Assembly: GCA_018398815.1 (NCBI GenBank)
Contig: CM031616.1
Coordinates: forward strand, 29,752,428 to 29,816,427
Source of the DNA: Conus ventricosus
Taxonomy: Eukaryota > Mollusca > Gastropoda > Neogastropoda > Conidae
Reading direction: 5' to 3'
DNA: 64,000 nucleotides
Shown: positions 52,266 to 63,994 of the stretch, piece after piece
How positions within the stretch are numbered: the first letter of the stretch is position 1
How the letters are laid out: each line of letters opens with the position of its first letter
Notes under the pieces: generated by a model
The model's input: only the letters and a program-made list of their open reading frames with translations
Database searches by the model: none
What the model was told of the DNA's origin: nothing
Position numbers and translations under genes: made by a program

Positions 52266-54386
52266 GTGAGTACAAGTATGTCTGTCTTGACTGTCTGTCA
52301 GAGCGACCTTTTTTAACTTCAAAATATTTGTATTCTCTCTGTCGTCTGTCATTCTGTCTCTCTCTCTGGTGATTGTGTGTGTGTGGTGTGGGTGTGTGTG
52401 TGTGTGCGTGCCCGTGCGTGCGGTGCGTGCGTGCGTTGCGTGTGTGTGTTCATCTCTTTTTCTGTTGTCCTTTTGTCTGGTATACACGTTTAAGAACATA
52501 ATTATTCGTGTGTGAACAAGTGAGGCTTACAATTCCCTCCCCGCCCATTACATAATGACTTGGTACAAAGATGAAAAAAAGAAAAAAAAGAGGGGGAGGG
52601 GTTTGGGTGGGGAGGGAGGGAGGTAGAGAAGGAGGGACCGAGGGAGTGCGAAATAAGAAAGAAAAGGGAATGAAAATTAGGGATATTAGAAAAAGCTATA
52701 AAATCCTTTACTAGCAGCGTAGAGGGGCTATCCGAAATCTTATGAAAAACAGTCATTCATATAACCTCTTCAGATGAATTGGTTCCGCTGAGAAACGAAC
52801 TCGTCCAGTGAGGACTAGCTGTTGTGTTGTGTGCTCCGTTGGCTTCAAATGAAGATGCATCACAGTCCTATATATTCAACTGCCCCCCACGATCCAGTGA
52901 CGGGTTTACTAGTTACAAGAAAGAAAAGCGCCTGTAAGGAAATGAGTTGCAGATGGGTGATGTTTGAGGGGTTCTTGATCGATGAAAATAAAAGATGGGC
53001 TGATACGTGGAATGGTTTATTGATAGCTGATTTGACAAACAGGTTGATGTGTTCACGGGCTTATTTGACGAAGAACTCAGGGTGGTTTGACATGTAGATG
53101 AGTTTACCTGATAGAAAAAAACGTTGGATGGGTTTGTGAATGATTGGAGTTTAGTAAACAGGGAGAAAACTCATTCATAGATGGATTGAAGCGTAGAGGG
53201 GTGTAATGATCGATCTTTAAAAAAAGCTGTAGGTTAGGGAAGTGGAGAAAGAAAGAAAGAACTTGATGAAAGAAACAAAAATCGGGTAGGTGCAGGCGGG
53301 TGTATTGATAGAAGAATGATAGATTAGGTTAACTTTCAGAGGGTTGTATGGATGGATTTACTGACTGTTGTTTGTCATGCGGCAAAGTGAAATGGCCTAG
53401 GACAGTTACAGAGATATACATTTAGGTTGCTATGTACGGCTGGATTGTTGCTGAGAGGGATACAGTGATCGTAGAAATGAATGTGTACGAGAGTCGTTGG
53501 ATTTGGGTATGCGAGTGATACCCTGATGGGGCGAATTGATGTGTAGGTGGGTACATGATGGACGGGTTGATGTGTTGGCACGGATGTTACAAAAAATATT
53601 TTGGAAAAAAATGAAAATTACCGGAAATGCATGATAGCTGACAAGGAATAACTTTTGATCGAAGAATTGAATATTATAGGAAGGATACACTGGTTTAGGG
53701 CCAGTGAATTGTTGGGTAGAGGGATGTGTTGATGGGTAACCTGCTGTGCAGCGGGATATATTGATGGAGGAGTTGAAGTGCCATGGGAGAATCGGTGGAT
53801 GGACGAATCTTTGGATCGAGATATTGGTGGCTGAAATGATGTGGGATTAAACTGAACTAAAGAAGTTATATGTGGATCATGTTGATCGATTGAATTGAAC
53901 GTATAGCGGAATACAATAATGGATGGATTGATGTTTAGTGTTACATTTATGAAGGGGAAAATGGCGTTGTAGAGGGATTTATTGATGATGAATTGATGTG
54001 TACTGGGAAATTATGATGGATTTAAATTTATTATGTGGGCGGATACAATTGATGTGATAAACTGTTATAGATATATGTACGGATGAATTGCTGTGTATTG
54101 GGATTACCACCGCTAGGTGATTGATGTTGTAGACGGACATATCCCAATTAAATGGGGTGGAATGGATGTGTAGAAAGATACAATGATGGATCAATTGACA
54201 TGGAGTCGGATACCTTTATGCAGAAAATTGTTTGTGTGGAGGGTACCTTGATAAACTAATTGATGCGAGGTTGGATACCTCAATGAACACGTTGATGGGT
54301 AGAGGGATACACTGATGGAGGATAGTGAAAGTGGGTGGAAATACTTTGGATGGATGAACTGATGAATGGACTGACGGTGGTGTCAG

Positions 54387-54524
54387 GGTGGTGAAGGCGA
54401 GCGGATGGCGCGCATAGAGAGAGACAACAAGTTCTTCGTTGACCAACATCATCAGCATCATGAGGAGCCCGGCCCTGTGTTGACCACTACACCCCATAGA
54501 TGCGGTCCGACACACCAGCTCGTT
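54387..54524 (+). pseudogene. Noisy duplicate of CFAP97D1-like exon 3
   Basis: Copy of 63860-63990 with indels. The sequence continues past the clean copy's window end to 55047. Confidence 0.75.
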
Positions 54525-54535
54525 ACTCCTCATCC

Positions 54536-55047
54536 TTGTCGCCCAGTCTGTCCTTCTGTCTGTCGGTTGACTCGCTGCTATTGAATTGGTGCCCAGGTGA
54601 CATAGTGTACACCTAGGATTTGAAAAGGTCCTGGATACCCAGATCTGGTTGGGTTCAAATCTCAGACAGACGTTGGATATAGCATAATGAAGGGACGGCG
54701 CCCTCACCTGCGACTTGCGGGGCTTTAGTCCTTCCCCGAAACTGTGCCAGGTACCCGGAGAGGGTTTTGATGTCGAACCACGTCCGACCTCATGTGTGGT
54801 TTTAAATTACAACTGTAACCTAAGAATTGCTAACCTTTTGTTTGTTTTGTTTGTTTGCTTTCTTTGTGCATATCCATTTTTGCGGGGCACCTCAGTGGCA
54901 TGCACCCCACGCCGTTCATTCGACCCCTGTCCACAGCCACAGCGGCCCATCAGCGCAAGCCGCGGCACCGGCGATCACGGAGAAGTCCGAGGTCAAGGCG
55001 TCAAGAGGAACCCACCGAAAGAGAGAGACTGCCAATCTGCCGAGTCA
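54536..55047. other. Sequence continuing beyond the window's right end, in noisy form
   Basis: It follows the noisy exon 3, so it should correspond to the bases just after 64000. It includes a GC-rich stretch (54900-55047). No exon recognised with confidence. Confidence 0.5.
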
Positions 55048-56047
55048 NNNNNNNNNNNNNNNNNNNNNNNNNNNNNNNNNNNNNNNNNNNNNNNNNNNNN
55101 NNNNNNNNNNNNNNNNNNNNNNNNNNNNNNNNNNNNNNNNNNNNNNNNNNNNNNNNNNNNNNNNNNNNNNNNNNNNNNNNNNNNNNNNNNNNNNNNNNNN
55201 NNNNNNNNNNNNNNNNNNNNNNNNNNNNNNNNNNNNNNNNNNNNNNNNNNNNNNNNNNNNNNNNNNNNNNNNNNNNNNNNNNNNNNNNNNNNNNNNNNNN
55301 NNNNNNNNNNNNNNNNNNNNNNNNNNNNNNNNNNNNNNNNNNNNNNNNNNNNNNNNNNNNNNNNNNNNNNNNNNNNNNNNNNNNNNNNNNNNNNNNNNNN
55401 NNNNNNNNNNNNNNNNNNNNNNNNNNNNNNNNNNNNNNNNNNNNNNNNNNNNNNNNNNNNNNNNNNNNNNNNNNNNNNNNNNNNNNNNNNNNNNNNNNNN
55501 NNNNNNNNNNNNNNNNNNNNNNNNNNNNNNNNNNNNNNNNNNNNNNNNNNNNNNNNNNNNNNNNNNNNNNNNNNNNNNNNNNNNNNNNNNNNNNNNNNNN
55601 NNNNNNNNNNNNNNNNNNNNNNNNNNNNNNNNNNNNNNNNNNNNNNNNNNNNNNNNNNNNNNNNNNNNNNNNNNNNNNNNNNNNNNNNNNNNNNNNNNNN
55701 NNNNNNNNNNNNNNNNNNNNNNNNNNNNNNNNNNNNNNNNNNNNNNNNNNNNNNNNNNNNNNNNNNNNNNNNNNNNNNNNNNNNNNNNNNNNNNNNNNNN
55801 NNNNNNNNNNNNNNNNNNNNNNNNNNNNNNNNNNNNNNNNNNNNNNNNNNNNNNNNNNNNNNNNNNNNNNNNNNNNNNNNNNNNNNNNNNNNNNNNNNNN
55901 NNNNNNNNNNNNNNNNNNNNNNNNNNNNNNNNNNNNNNNNNNNNNNNNNNNNNNNNNNNNNNNNNNNNNNNNNNNNNNNNNNNNNNNNNNNNNNNNNNNN
56001 NNNNNNNNNNNNNNNNNNNNNNNNNNNNNNNNNNNNNNNNNNNNNNN
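55048..56047. other. Assembly gap, exactly 1000 N
   Basis: A run of 1000 N of round length, a placeholder gap. Reading frames that cross it are meaningless. Confidence 0.99.
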
Positions 56048-56414
56048 ACACACCACCCAACACCAGCCCCACCCACACCACACCCCCCTCCTCCCCACAG
56101 CCACAGATGCGACACAGGATCAATGCAGAAGTCCCGTGAAAAGCAGCATACACAAATACACAAAGGTACACTCACACATACACACATGTGCATGCGAAGA
56201 CATGTATGCACAATTGCAGGCCCCGGTTTTGGAGCAGGACAGTTTCACCCCGAGACAGTTCACCCCAAGACAGTTCACCCCAGGCAATTCGCCCATCGTA
56301 GACAATTCACTTCTGGACATTTACCCCTGACAACCCGCCCTCCTGACAATCCGCTCCCGTTGTGCATGTTGCAGGTCTACTGCACAAACTCAAAGACAGT
56401 TATAATGTGTTGTG

Positions 56415-56446
<32 letters not shown>

Positions 56447-56561
56447 TGGTGTGTGTGTGTGTGTGTGTGTGGTGTGTGTGTGGGGTGTGCGTGCGCATGT
56501 GATGTGTATGATTTCATAACAACCACCACACAATTATCGCACACTGACACACACACACACA

Positions 56562-56596
<35 letters not shown>

Positions 56597-56620
56597 CACA
56601 CGCACGCACGCACGCACGCA

Positions 56621-56651
<31 letters not shown>

Positions 56652-56726
56652 CACCACACACACACACACACACACACACATACAGAGGCCCACACACACA
56701 GAGGCACACACCACACAGAGGCAGAG

Positions 56727-56806
<80 letters not shown>

Positions 56807-57125
56807 GCAGACAAACACACGGACAAACAAACGCACACCACACACACACACACACAACACAGCACACACAGAGGCAGACCCCCCCCCCCCCCCCCCCCCC
56901 ACACACACACAGAGGCAGACACACACACACGCGCACAGACGTACTCATAGGCACACACACAACACACACGCGCACGCACACACACATACACAGAGGCAGA
57001 ACCCCCCCCCCCCCCCACCACACACACACAAAACAGAGACAGACACACACACACCCCACACACAGAGGCACACACACACATACACACGCGCGCGCGCTCA
57101 CACACACAAAACACACAGGCGTAAA
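56048..57125. repeat. CA-rich region with poly-C runs and 15-bp repeats
   Basis: About eight diverged ~15-bp units of the type 'gacagttcacccc' lie at 56236-56362. They are followed by TG (56415-56485) and long CA arrays (56540-57110) interrupted by GCAC, poly-C (56878-56900, 57002-57017) and 'agaggca' words. A cacag/AAAG|gtacac pair around 56098-56164 could frame a small exon, but no product is recognised. Confidence 0.7.
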
Positions 57126-58470
57126 GGCGGTACAGCGTATCATAGATCTTCCAACAAACTGGCCCAAACGTAAACGGTAAAGTGTTATTATGTGTCGATT
57201 CGAAATCTGCACTACAAGCTATCAAATGTCAAAATATTAAAACGCGTCTCGAAATGATACTAGAAATAAAACATGCGATACATCAGTTATCAGCTAAAAA
57301 CATCAGTATCACTTTTTATTGGGTACCTTCACATTATGGGATATATTATAATGAAGTGGTTGACCGAGCAGCTAAAAGAGCAGCGCGTAATGTTGAAGGA
57401 ACAATACAGCTGAACAATAAAGTTAGATTTACATGAATGCTATAAAAAATATTGAAAAAATTCTAAAGATGAATTTATAATATTCTGATGACATCAAACA
57501 GTCAATATTCACAAAATTGTATAAAAGGATTAAATGAACCTATCGCAGATTCAAAGTTACTCTTGACATATATCTTAGTAATACAAAATCCAGACATATT
57601 ATAACTTTGATGTTTAAACTTCGTAAATTGTATAAAGTGGAAACCAGATTACTATAAAGCATTTACTCCTACACTGTTCTGAAATTAAAGCACTCATTAC
57701 TAAAACTTTAGGGGGCGTGCTGCTACCTTATGAGCCATTATCCATTGAAAAAATTGTAAATGACTTTCAGCTTCTAAAAATTTTTTCCCAAATTTTGCAT
57801 TCCAGTCCTGTTGGTATTTTGCTTTGATTTGTTGATTTATTGTTGTTCTTTCCTGCGCTATTAAATTATATCTGTTAATTGTTAAGATAGTAGGACACAT
57901 TGGGAATTTATTACTTTTAGATTTAAGATATTTAAAAACAGTCTGAATATTCTATGCAGTATGCAAGTCAATTTTTCTAACCATAACTCGAGATTACGGG
58001 ATCGAACTTTTACACGGTGGCAATCCTGGGATGGCTTTCATGATTGGCTGGGCTGTGGACCGCATAACTTGAATTGATTTGCAGTCCAAATCTATAGATA
58101 CTTTATAATGTATCAGATCTGTCAATGTACTAATAGAATAGATTAATACGTGAAGGACAGAAAGAAAGGGTGATGGACAGATTATTCCACTATAACTAAA
58201 GGACACTATACACCATCACCACAAACAATACAAACCCATCCAGTGACTCATACCTACCCTCCCCCCCCCCCCCCCCCCCCCCCCACACACATTTCTTTAT
58301 TATTCTATCCTATTTAGTTTATCTATTATTTTATTTTAATCAATTTATTTCATTCATTTAATTTATTTTATCTTACTATACTATTATTTTATTTGATATT
58401 TATTTATTTGTCTAATATCACCTTTGGGTGAACAGACGTTAAATCAAAGATGATGACACACACACAGAGG
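57125..58470 (+). mobile_element. 5'-truncated I/Nimb-like retrotransposon
   Basis: Begins within RNase H (LLCVDSKSALQAI; ITFYWVPSHYGIYYNEVVDRAAKRAARN). It continues as a decayed zinc-knuckle region (TIKHLLLHCSEIKALI, about 57660-57710) and a 3' UTR ending TCTAATATCACCTTTGGGTG aacagacgttaaatcaaag and then GATGACACACA. The tail is homologous to that of the element at 23406-26975. The rest of the ORF carries frameshifts and stops. Noisy copy at about 47350-48770. Confidence 0.8.
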
Positions 58471-59392
58471 CACACACACATACACACAGACACACACGCG
58501 CGCGCGCGCATGCTCACAAGCATTATATCTTGATATATGCTCAGACGTACGCGTATGTATATGTCAGTATCGTTCGACCTAGTCTATTTGCGAACAGATC
58601 TATCAATATGGTGCTTTTTTCTCCTTCCCAATTCGTTCACACATTCACCCACCCTCTCACCCATATCCTATGCATGCATGCATGCACACATGTAATTGTG
58701 TGTGTGCACACTTAAGCATTTGTGCATTTGTGTTACTGTGTGTACACAAAAGCTTATTTCATACATTCAGATCTAAATCAGAAAAGGTCTTTAACGAAAC
58801 TTTCATTTGCTAAGAAATAGACATGGTCTATGTGTGTATAAATCAACTAATTCCTATGTTGAACATAACTATACCTTGCTTGATCTTTCGGAAATCTGTA
58901 AAAGGATTTTTGTCTAGTCTTTTTTTTTCATATCGAATTCGTGCAGTTTATTGCTACACAATGATGTCCGCCGTTCTTTATTTTCGTAGGCATGCTGTCT
59001 AAGTCTAATGGACACTACTCTGTCGAAATCATCACGATTTGTCTTTACTGACGGGTCTGTGTAACCTCCTTAGTCTGTGGTTTGAACAGCTTTTCTCAGT
59101 GACTGTAACAGAACTGTTGATTGAAAACATTATCGCGGTGTGCACGATTTGCTTGTAAGTTTGGGAACCTTTGTCGGTTATAAACAACGCAAGCTGATGA
59201 CGTTCTGACAGAGGTGGCATGTTTGACACGTGTGGACTTTTACGTCACAGTCAGATTAGTGCGTCATGCATCACGTCAAGAATTTCGTTTTCAGGCCTTG
59301 ATTGACTAGGCTACGAGTTTTGTTTTCAGCACGGCTGAACGTGTCGTGTTTTTAACTGAATTGGGGCGACAAGCAAGCAAGCAACGGTTGCC
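58471..59392. other. Upstream flank of the CFAP97D1-like gene
   Basis: Unique sequence, no other gene. GTTGCCAT, which resembles an RFX X-box half-site, overlaps the start codon at 59388-59395. No TATA box or other promoter element can be argued. Confidence 0.4.
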
Positions 59393-59522
59393 ATGTCGGT
59401 CGGCTACAAACGCTACCCTCCGTTGCGCTACCCATGTGTTGAACCACTGTACCATGAAACTTATCTGGAGGCGCAGAATCGTCAGAGGCATTTGGTGGAT
59501 CTCTATCGCAGAGTTGATTATG
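59393..59522 (+). CDS. CFAP97D1: CFAP97D1-like exon 1
   Basis: Encodes MSVGYKRYPPLRYPCVEPLY, then HETYLEAQNRQRHLVDLYRR and VDY plus one base. Donor G|gtaatg at 59523. Confidence 0.75.
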
Positions 59523-59621
59523 GTAATGTTATCTGTCGTATCGATTTATTTGTTCAAGTTTTGCAATTCATACAGGATGAGCTTCACTACACTGCTATAC
59601 TGGTTAATAAACAGTAACGAA

Positions 59622-59654
<33 letters not shown>

Positions 59655-61925
59655 CAGATGTCTCCTGACACGACGACACCACAAGGGAGGAGGGAAATCG
59701 GAGAGGGGGGGGGGGGGGGGGAGGAGTCCGACTTATCCGAAGTTTGAAGGTATGGATAGGTCTGCCTTTTCGGGCATTAAGTCGGTGAAGTTATCTAAGA
59801 CATGGAAAGTCAACCTTTTAAACAGGGCCTAAGACTACAAAATGCAGGGACACAAGAGGGTGAGGTCAGAATCTCTGTAACGCCTCTCCCCCACCCCCCC
59901 CCCCCCCGGCTGGCAAAAATAGCATTGCAGGCATGTTTATCTCCCTCCACCAACGGAGTAGGACCTCCACACGTTTTTTTGGACACCCTGCCCCCCTCCC
60001 CCCACCCCCCCCCCCCTCCCCCCGCCCTCCATAAGGCTATGATAATTTACCCAATTTCTTCATCTGTCTTTCTTCTGTTCATATGCAAGTTAGAAAATTT
60101 ACATTATTTGTTAGTGAGATTTATTCATTGGTTTACATCTATTTATAAGAAACTATTTCATGGGCCTCAAGCAAGTCGATGTGGGATCACTTCTGCTTTT
60201 CATGACTGCTTCGGTGAGTGACTGGCATGTTGGATAATCTGGCGTGGGTAGAAACCACATCATGAGCGCAGCATGGTCAGCAGTGTGTCATCGGTGAAAA
60301 CATGGTGTGTTGTGTTCACAGTCAGTGGAAGGAAAGGACACTCTGTGTATGGTCTGACATGGTGTGTTGTGTTTGTACTCACAGTCAGAGGAAGGAAAGG
60401 ACACTCTGTGTATGGTCTGACATGGTGTGCTGTGTTTGTACTCACAGTCAGAGGAGGAAAGGACAGCATGTGTGTATGGTCTGACCATGGTGTGTTGTGT
60501 CCACAGTCAGTGGAGGAAAGGACACTCTTGTGTATGGTCTGACATGGTGTGTTGTGTTTGTACTCACAGTCAGAGGAAGGAAAGGACACTCTGTGTATGG
60601 TCTGACATGGTGTGTTGTGTTGTACTCACAGTCAGAGGAAGGAAAGGACACTCTGTGTATGGTCTGACATGGTGTGTTGTGTTTGTACTCACAGTCAGAG
60701 GAAGGAAAGGACACTTGTGTATGGTCTGACATGGTGTGTTGTGTTGTACTCACAGTCAGAGGAAGGAAAGGACACTCTGTGTATGGTTTGACATGGTGTG
60801 TTGTGTTGTACTCACAGTCAGAGGAAGGAAAGGACACTCTGTGTATGGTCTGACATGGTGTGTTGTGTTGTACTCACAGTCAGTGGAAGGAAAGGGACAC
60901 TCTGTGTATGGTCTGACATGGTGTGTTGTGTTGTACTCACAGTCAGAGGAAGGAAAGGACAGCATGTGTGTATGGTCTGACCATAGTGTGTTGTGCTCAC
61001 TGTAGTGGAAAGAAAGGAGGGTATGTGTGTATGGTCTGACCATGGTGTGTTTTGCCACAGCCAGTGGATAGAAGGAGAGTATGGGTATATGGTCTGACCA
61101 TGGTGTGTTTTGCCCACAGCCAGTGGAAAGAAAGGAAAGTATGGGTATATGGTCTGACCATGGTGTGTTGTGTTCACAGTCAGTGAAAGGAAAGGGCAGT
61201 ATGTGTATATGGTCTGACCATGGTGTGATGTGTTGTGTGGCAACAATCAGTGAAAGAAAGGACAGTATATGTATAGTCTGTCCATGGTGTATTGTCCTCA
61301 GTCATTGGAAGAAAAAGTAAACACGTGTATGGTCTGACCGAGGTGTGTTGTGTTGTGTCCACAGTCAGTGGAAAGAAAAAAACAACATGTGTATGGTCTG
61401 ACCGAGGTGTGTTGTGTTGTGTCCACAGTCAGTGGAAAGAAAAAAAACACATGTGTATGGTCTGACCGAGGTGTGTTGTGTTGTGTCCACAGTCAGTGGA
61501 AAGAAAAAAACAACATGTGTATGGTCTGACCGAGGTGTGTTGTGTTGTGTTGTGTTCATAGTCAGTGGAAAGAAAAACAATCATGTGTATCGTCTGACCG
61601 AGGTGTGTTGTGTTGTGTTCATAGTCAGTGGAAGGAAAAAACAACATGTGTATGGTCTGACCATGGTGTGTTGTGTTGTGTTCATAGTCAGTGGAAAGAA
61701 AATAACAACATGTGCATGGTCTGACCGAGGTGTGTTGTGTTGTGTTCATAGTCAAGCCAGAGGTAGATGACGGGCCGCCAAAACGTATCATCAACATCCG
61801 GCTGAAGCTGAAGAGATTGCTGGTGATTTCACAGTCTGTCTGTCTTGACTGTCTGTCAGAGCGACCTTTTTTAACTTCAAAAATATTGATTCTCTCTGTC
61901 TGTCTGTCTTTCTGTCTCTCTCTCT

Positions 61926-61991
<66 letters not shown>

Positions 61992-63994
61992 TGTGTGTGT
62001 TCATCTCTTTTTCTGTGTCCTTTTGTCTGGTATACACGTAGAACAAATTATTCGTGTGTGAAAACAAGTGCAGGCTTACAATTCCTCCGCCATTACAATA
62101 ATGACTTGGCAAAGATGAAAAAAAGAAAAAAGAGGGGGAGGGGTTGGGTGGGGAGGGAGGGAGGAAGAGAAGGAGGGCGAGGGAGTTGCGAAAGAAAGAA
62201 AAAGGGAATGAAAATTAGGATATTAGAAAAAGCTATAAAATCCTTTACTAGCAGCGTAGAGGGGCTATCGAAATCATATTGAAAACAGTACCATTCATAT
62301 CACCTCTTCAGATGAATTTGGTCCGCTGAAACGAACTCGTCAGTGAGAGACAGCTGATTGTGTTGGTGCTCCGTTGGCATCAAATGAAGATGCATCACAG
62401 TCTATAATTCAACTGCCCCCCCAAGCATCCAGTGACGGGTTTAATAGTTACACGAGAAGAAAGCGCTGTAAGGAAATGAGTTGCTAGATGGGTTGATGTT
62501 TAGAGGGGTTCATTGATAGATGAAAATAAAAGATGGCTGATACGTGGAATGGTTTATTGATAGATGATTTGACAAACAGGTTGATGTGTACACGGGCTTA
62601 TTGACAGAAGAACTCACGGGTGGTTTGACATGTAGATGAGTTTACTGATAGAAAAACTGATGGATGGGTTGATGAATGATTGGAGTTTAGTAACAGGAGA
62701 ACTCATTCATAGATGGATTGATGCGTAGAGGGGTGTAATTGATAGATCTTTAAAAAAAAGGCTGAAGGTTAGGGAAGTGGAGAAAGAAGAACATGATGAA
62801 AGAACAAAAAATCCGGTAGTGTGCAGGCGGGTGTATTGATAGAAGAACTGATAGATAGGTTAACTTTCAGAGGATCGTATGGATGGATTTACTGACTGTG
62901 TCATGCGGCAAAGTGAATGGCTAGGACAGTTACAGAGATATACATTTAGGTTGCATATGTACGGATGGATTGATGCTGAGAGGGATACAGTGATCGAGAA
63001 ATGAATGTGTACAGAGAGACGTTGATTTGGTATGCAGAGTGAAACCCTGATGGGCGAATTGATGTGTAGTGGGATACATTGATGGACGGACTGATGTGTA
63101 GACGGATGTTATTGATTGATAAATTAACGAATGCATTGATGCTGACAGGAATACGTTGATCGAAGAATGAATATATAGAAGGATACACTGGTTAGGGGAA
63201 TTGTTGGGTAGAGGGATGTGTTGATGGAGGAACTGATGTGCAGCGGGATATATTGATGGAGGAGTTGAAGTGCCATGGGAGACATCGGTGGATGGACTGA
63301 TCTTTGGATCGATATATTGGTGGCTGAAATGATGTGGGATAAACTGAACTAAGAAGTTATATGTGGATATGTTGATCGATGAATTGACGTATAGCGGAAT
63401 ACAAAAATGGATGGATTGATGTGTATAGTGTTACATTTATGAAGGAAATGGCGTGTAGAGGGATATATTGATGCATGAATTGATGTGTACAGGGACATAC
63501 TGATGGATAAATTTAATATGTAGGGCGGATACATTGATGATGAAACTGTTTAAAAGATATATTGACGGATGAATTGATGTGTATTGGGATACACCGATAG
63601 GTAATTGATGTGTAGACGGACATATCAATTAATGGATGAATGGATGTGTAGAAATATACAATGATGGATCAATTGACATGGAGACGGATACCTTTATGCA
63701 GAAAATGATTGTGTGGAGGGACCCCTTGATAAACTAATTGATGCGTGGTTGGATACCTCAATGAACACGTTGATGTGTAGAGGGATACACTGATGGAGGA
63801 AGTGAAGTGGAGGAATACATTGATGGATGAACTGATGAATGGACTGACGGTGGTGTCAGGGTGAAGGCGAGCGGCTGGCGCGCATAGAGAGAGACAACAA
63901 GTTCATGTTGACCAACATCATCAGCATCATGAGAGCCCCGGCCTGTGTTGACCACTACCACAAGAAGCGGCTCCCCGCACACACCAGCTCGTAA
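59393..63994 (+). CDS. CFAP97D1: CFAP97D1-like (CFAP97/KIAA1430 domain) ciliary protein, three exons
   Basis: Join of 59393..59522, 61752..61822 and 63860..63994, with exact phase at both junctions: 111 codons to a TAA. The start ATG has a good context (GCC before it) and opens MSVGYKRYPPLRYP. The CFAP97-domain signature is visible across the joins: PEVDDGPPKRII, LKLKRLLGEGERLARIERDN, then IMRAPACVDHY. This matches the family pattern P-x-VD-x-x-PP...LKL-x-x-L-x-GE...IE-x-x-N...VD-x-x-x-x-Y. Vertebrate CFAP97D1 is needed to maintain the sperm axoneme. Family members run on for some 50-60 residues, and a gtaact donor overlaps the TAA (exon end 63990), so the last exon may be internal and the gene may continue beyond the window. 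Confidence 0.75.
59523..60290. other. CFAP97D1-like intron 1, low-complexity part
   Basis: (CT)n 59624-59654, poly-G 59705-59721, poly-C 59896-59908 and 59989-60025. No coding content. Confidence 0.7.
60290..61751. repeat. ~60-bp minisatellite filling intron 1, about 24 units
   Basis: Units contain CACAGTCAGTGGAAGGAAAG, 'gacactctgtgtatggtctg' and 'acatggtgtgttgtgtt'. Later units switch to 'gaccgaggtgtgttgtg' and 'ttcatagtcagtgg'. The last unit ends exactly at the exon 2 acceptor. The noisy duplicate is at about 50680-52189. Confidence 0.9.
61752..61822 (+). CDS. CFAP97D1: CFAP97D1-like exon 2
   Basis: 71 nt encoding (V)KPEVDDGPPKRIINIRLKL and KRLL. The acceptor tgtgttcatag is the last copy of a motif repeated throughout the preceding minisatellite. 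The donor is CTG|gtgatt. Confidence 0.8.
61823..62440. other. CFAP97D1-like intron 2, left part
   Basis: Contains (CTGT)n/(CTCT)n, (TG)n and (GCGT)n at 61893-61998 and an A/G-rich stretch 62105-62215. No gene seen. Confidence 0.6.
62440..63859. repeat. Degenerate ~40-bp GATG minisatellite filling intron 2
   Basis: About 35 diverged units built from 'gaattgatgtgtag', 'agggatacattgatgg' and 'atgaactgatg'. It runs up to the exon 3 acceptor. The noisy duplicate is at about 52930-54386. Confidence 0.85.
63860..63994 (+). CDS. CFAP97D1: CFAP97D1-like exon 3 (possibly internal)
   Basis: Encodes GEGERLARIERDNKFMLTNI, ISIMRAPACVDHYHKKRL and PAHTSS then TAA. The acceptor 'gacggtggtgtcag' lies at the end of a GATG-rich minisatellite and has almost no pyrimidine tract. 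A gtaact donor at 63991 would splice before the stop. Confidence 0.75.
   Translation, partial: GEGERLARIERDNKFMLTNIISIMRAPACVDHYHKKRLPAHTSS

Larger units (their letters stand above)
46236..54535. repeat. Noisy direct copy of about 56085-64000 (probable assembly duplicate)
   Basis: Collinear with the right end of the window: the same possible exon edge, 15-bp repeats, CA/C tracts, retrotransposon remnant, CFAP97D1-like exons and both minisatellites, with dense one-base indels. The equivalent start codons are 49737 and 59393. Confidence 0.9.

Noticed and set aside
49737..54524. A second CFAP97D1-like gene copy or pseudogene
   Set aside because: Differences from the clean copy are mostly one-base indels spread over introns and exons alike, and the segment ends at the gap; an assembly duplicate explains it better.
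54715..56950. Long reading frames on both strands across 55048-56047
   Set aside because: They run through 1000 unknown bases.
57700..58206. - strand reading frames within the truncated retrotransposon
   Set aside because: The + strand carries the RNase H and zinc-knuckle remnants in order, so these are shadows.
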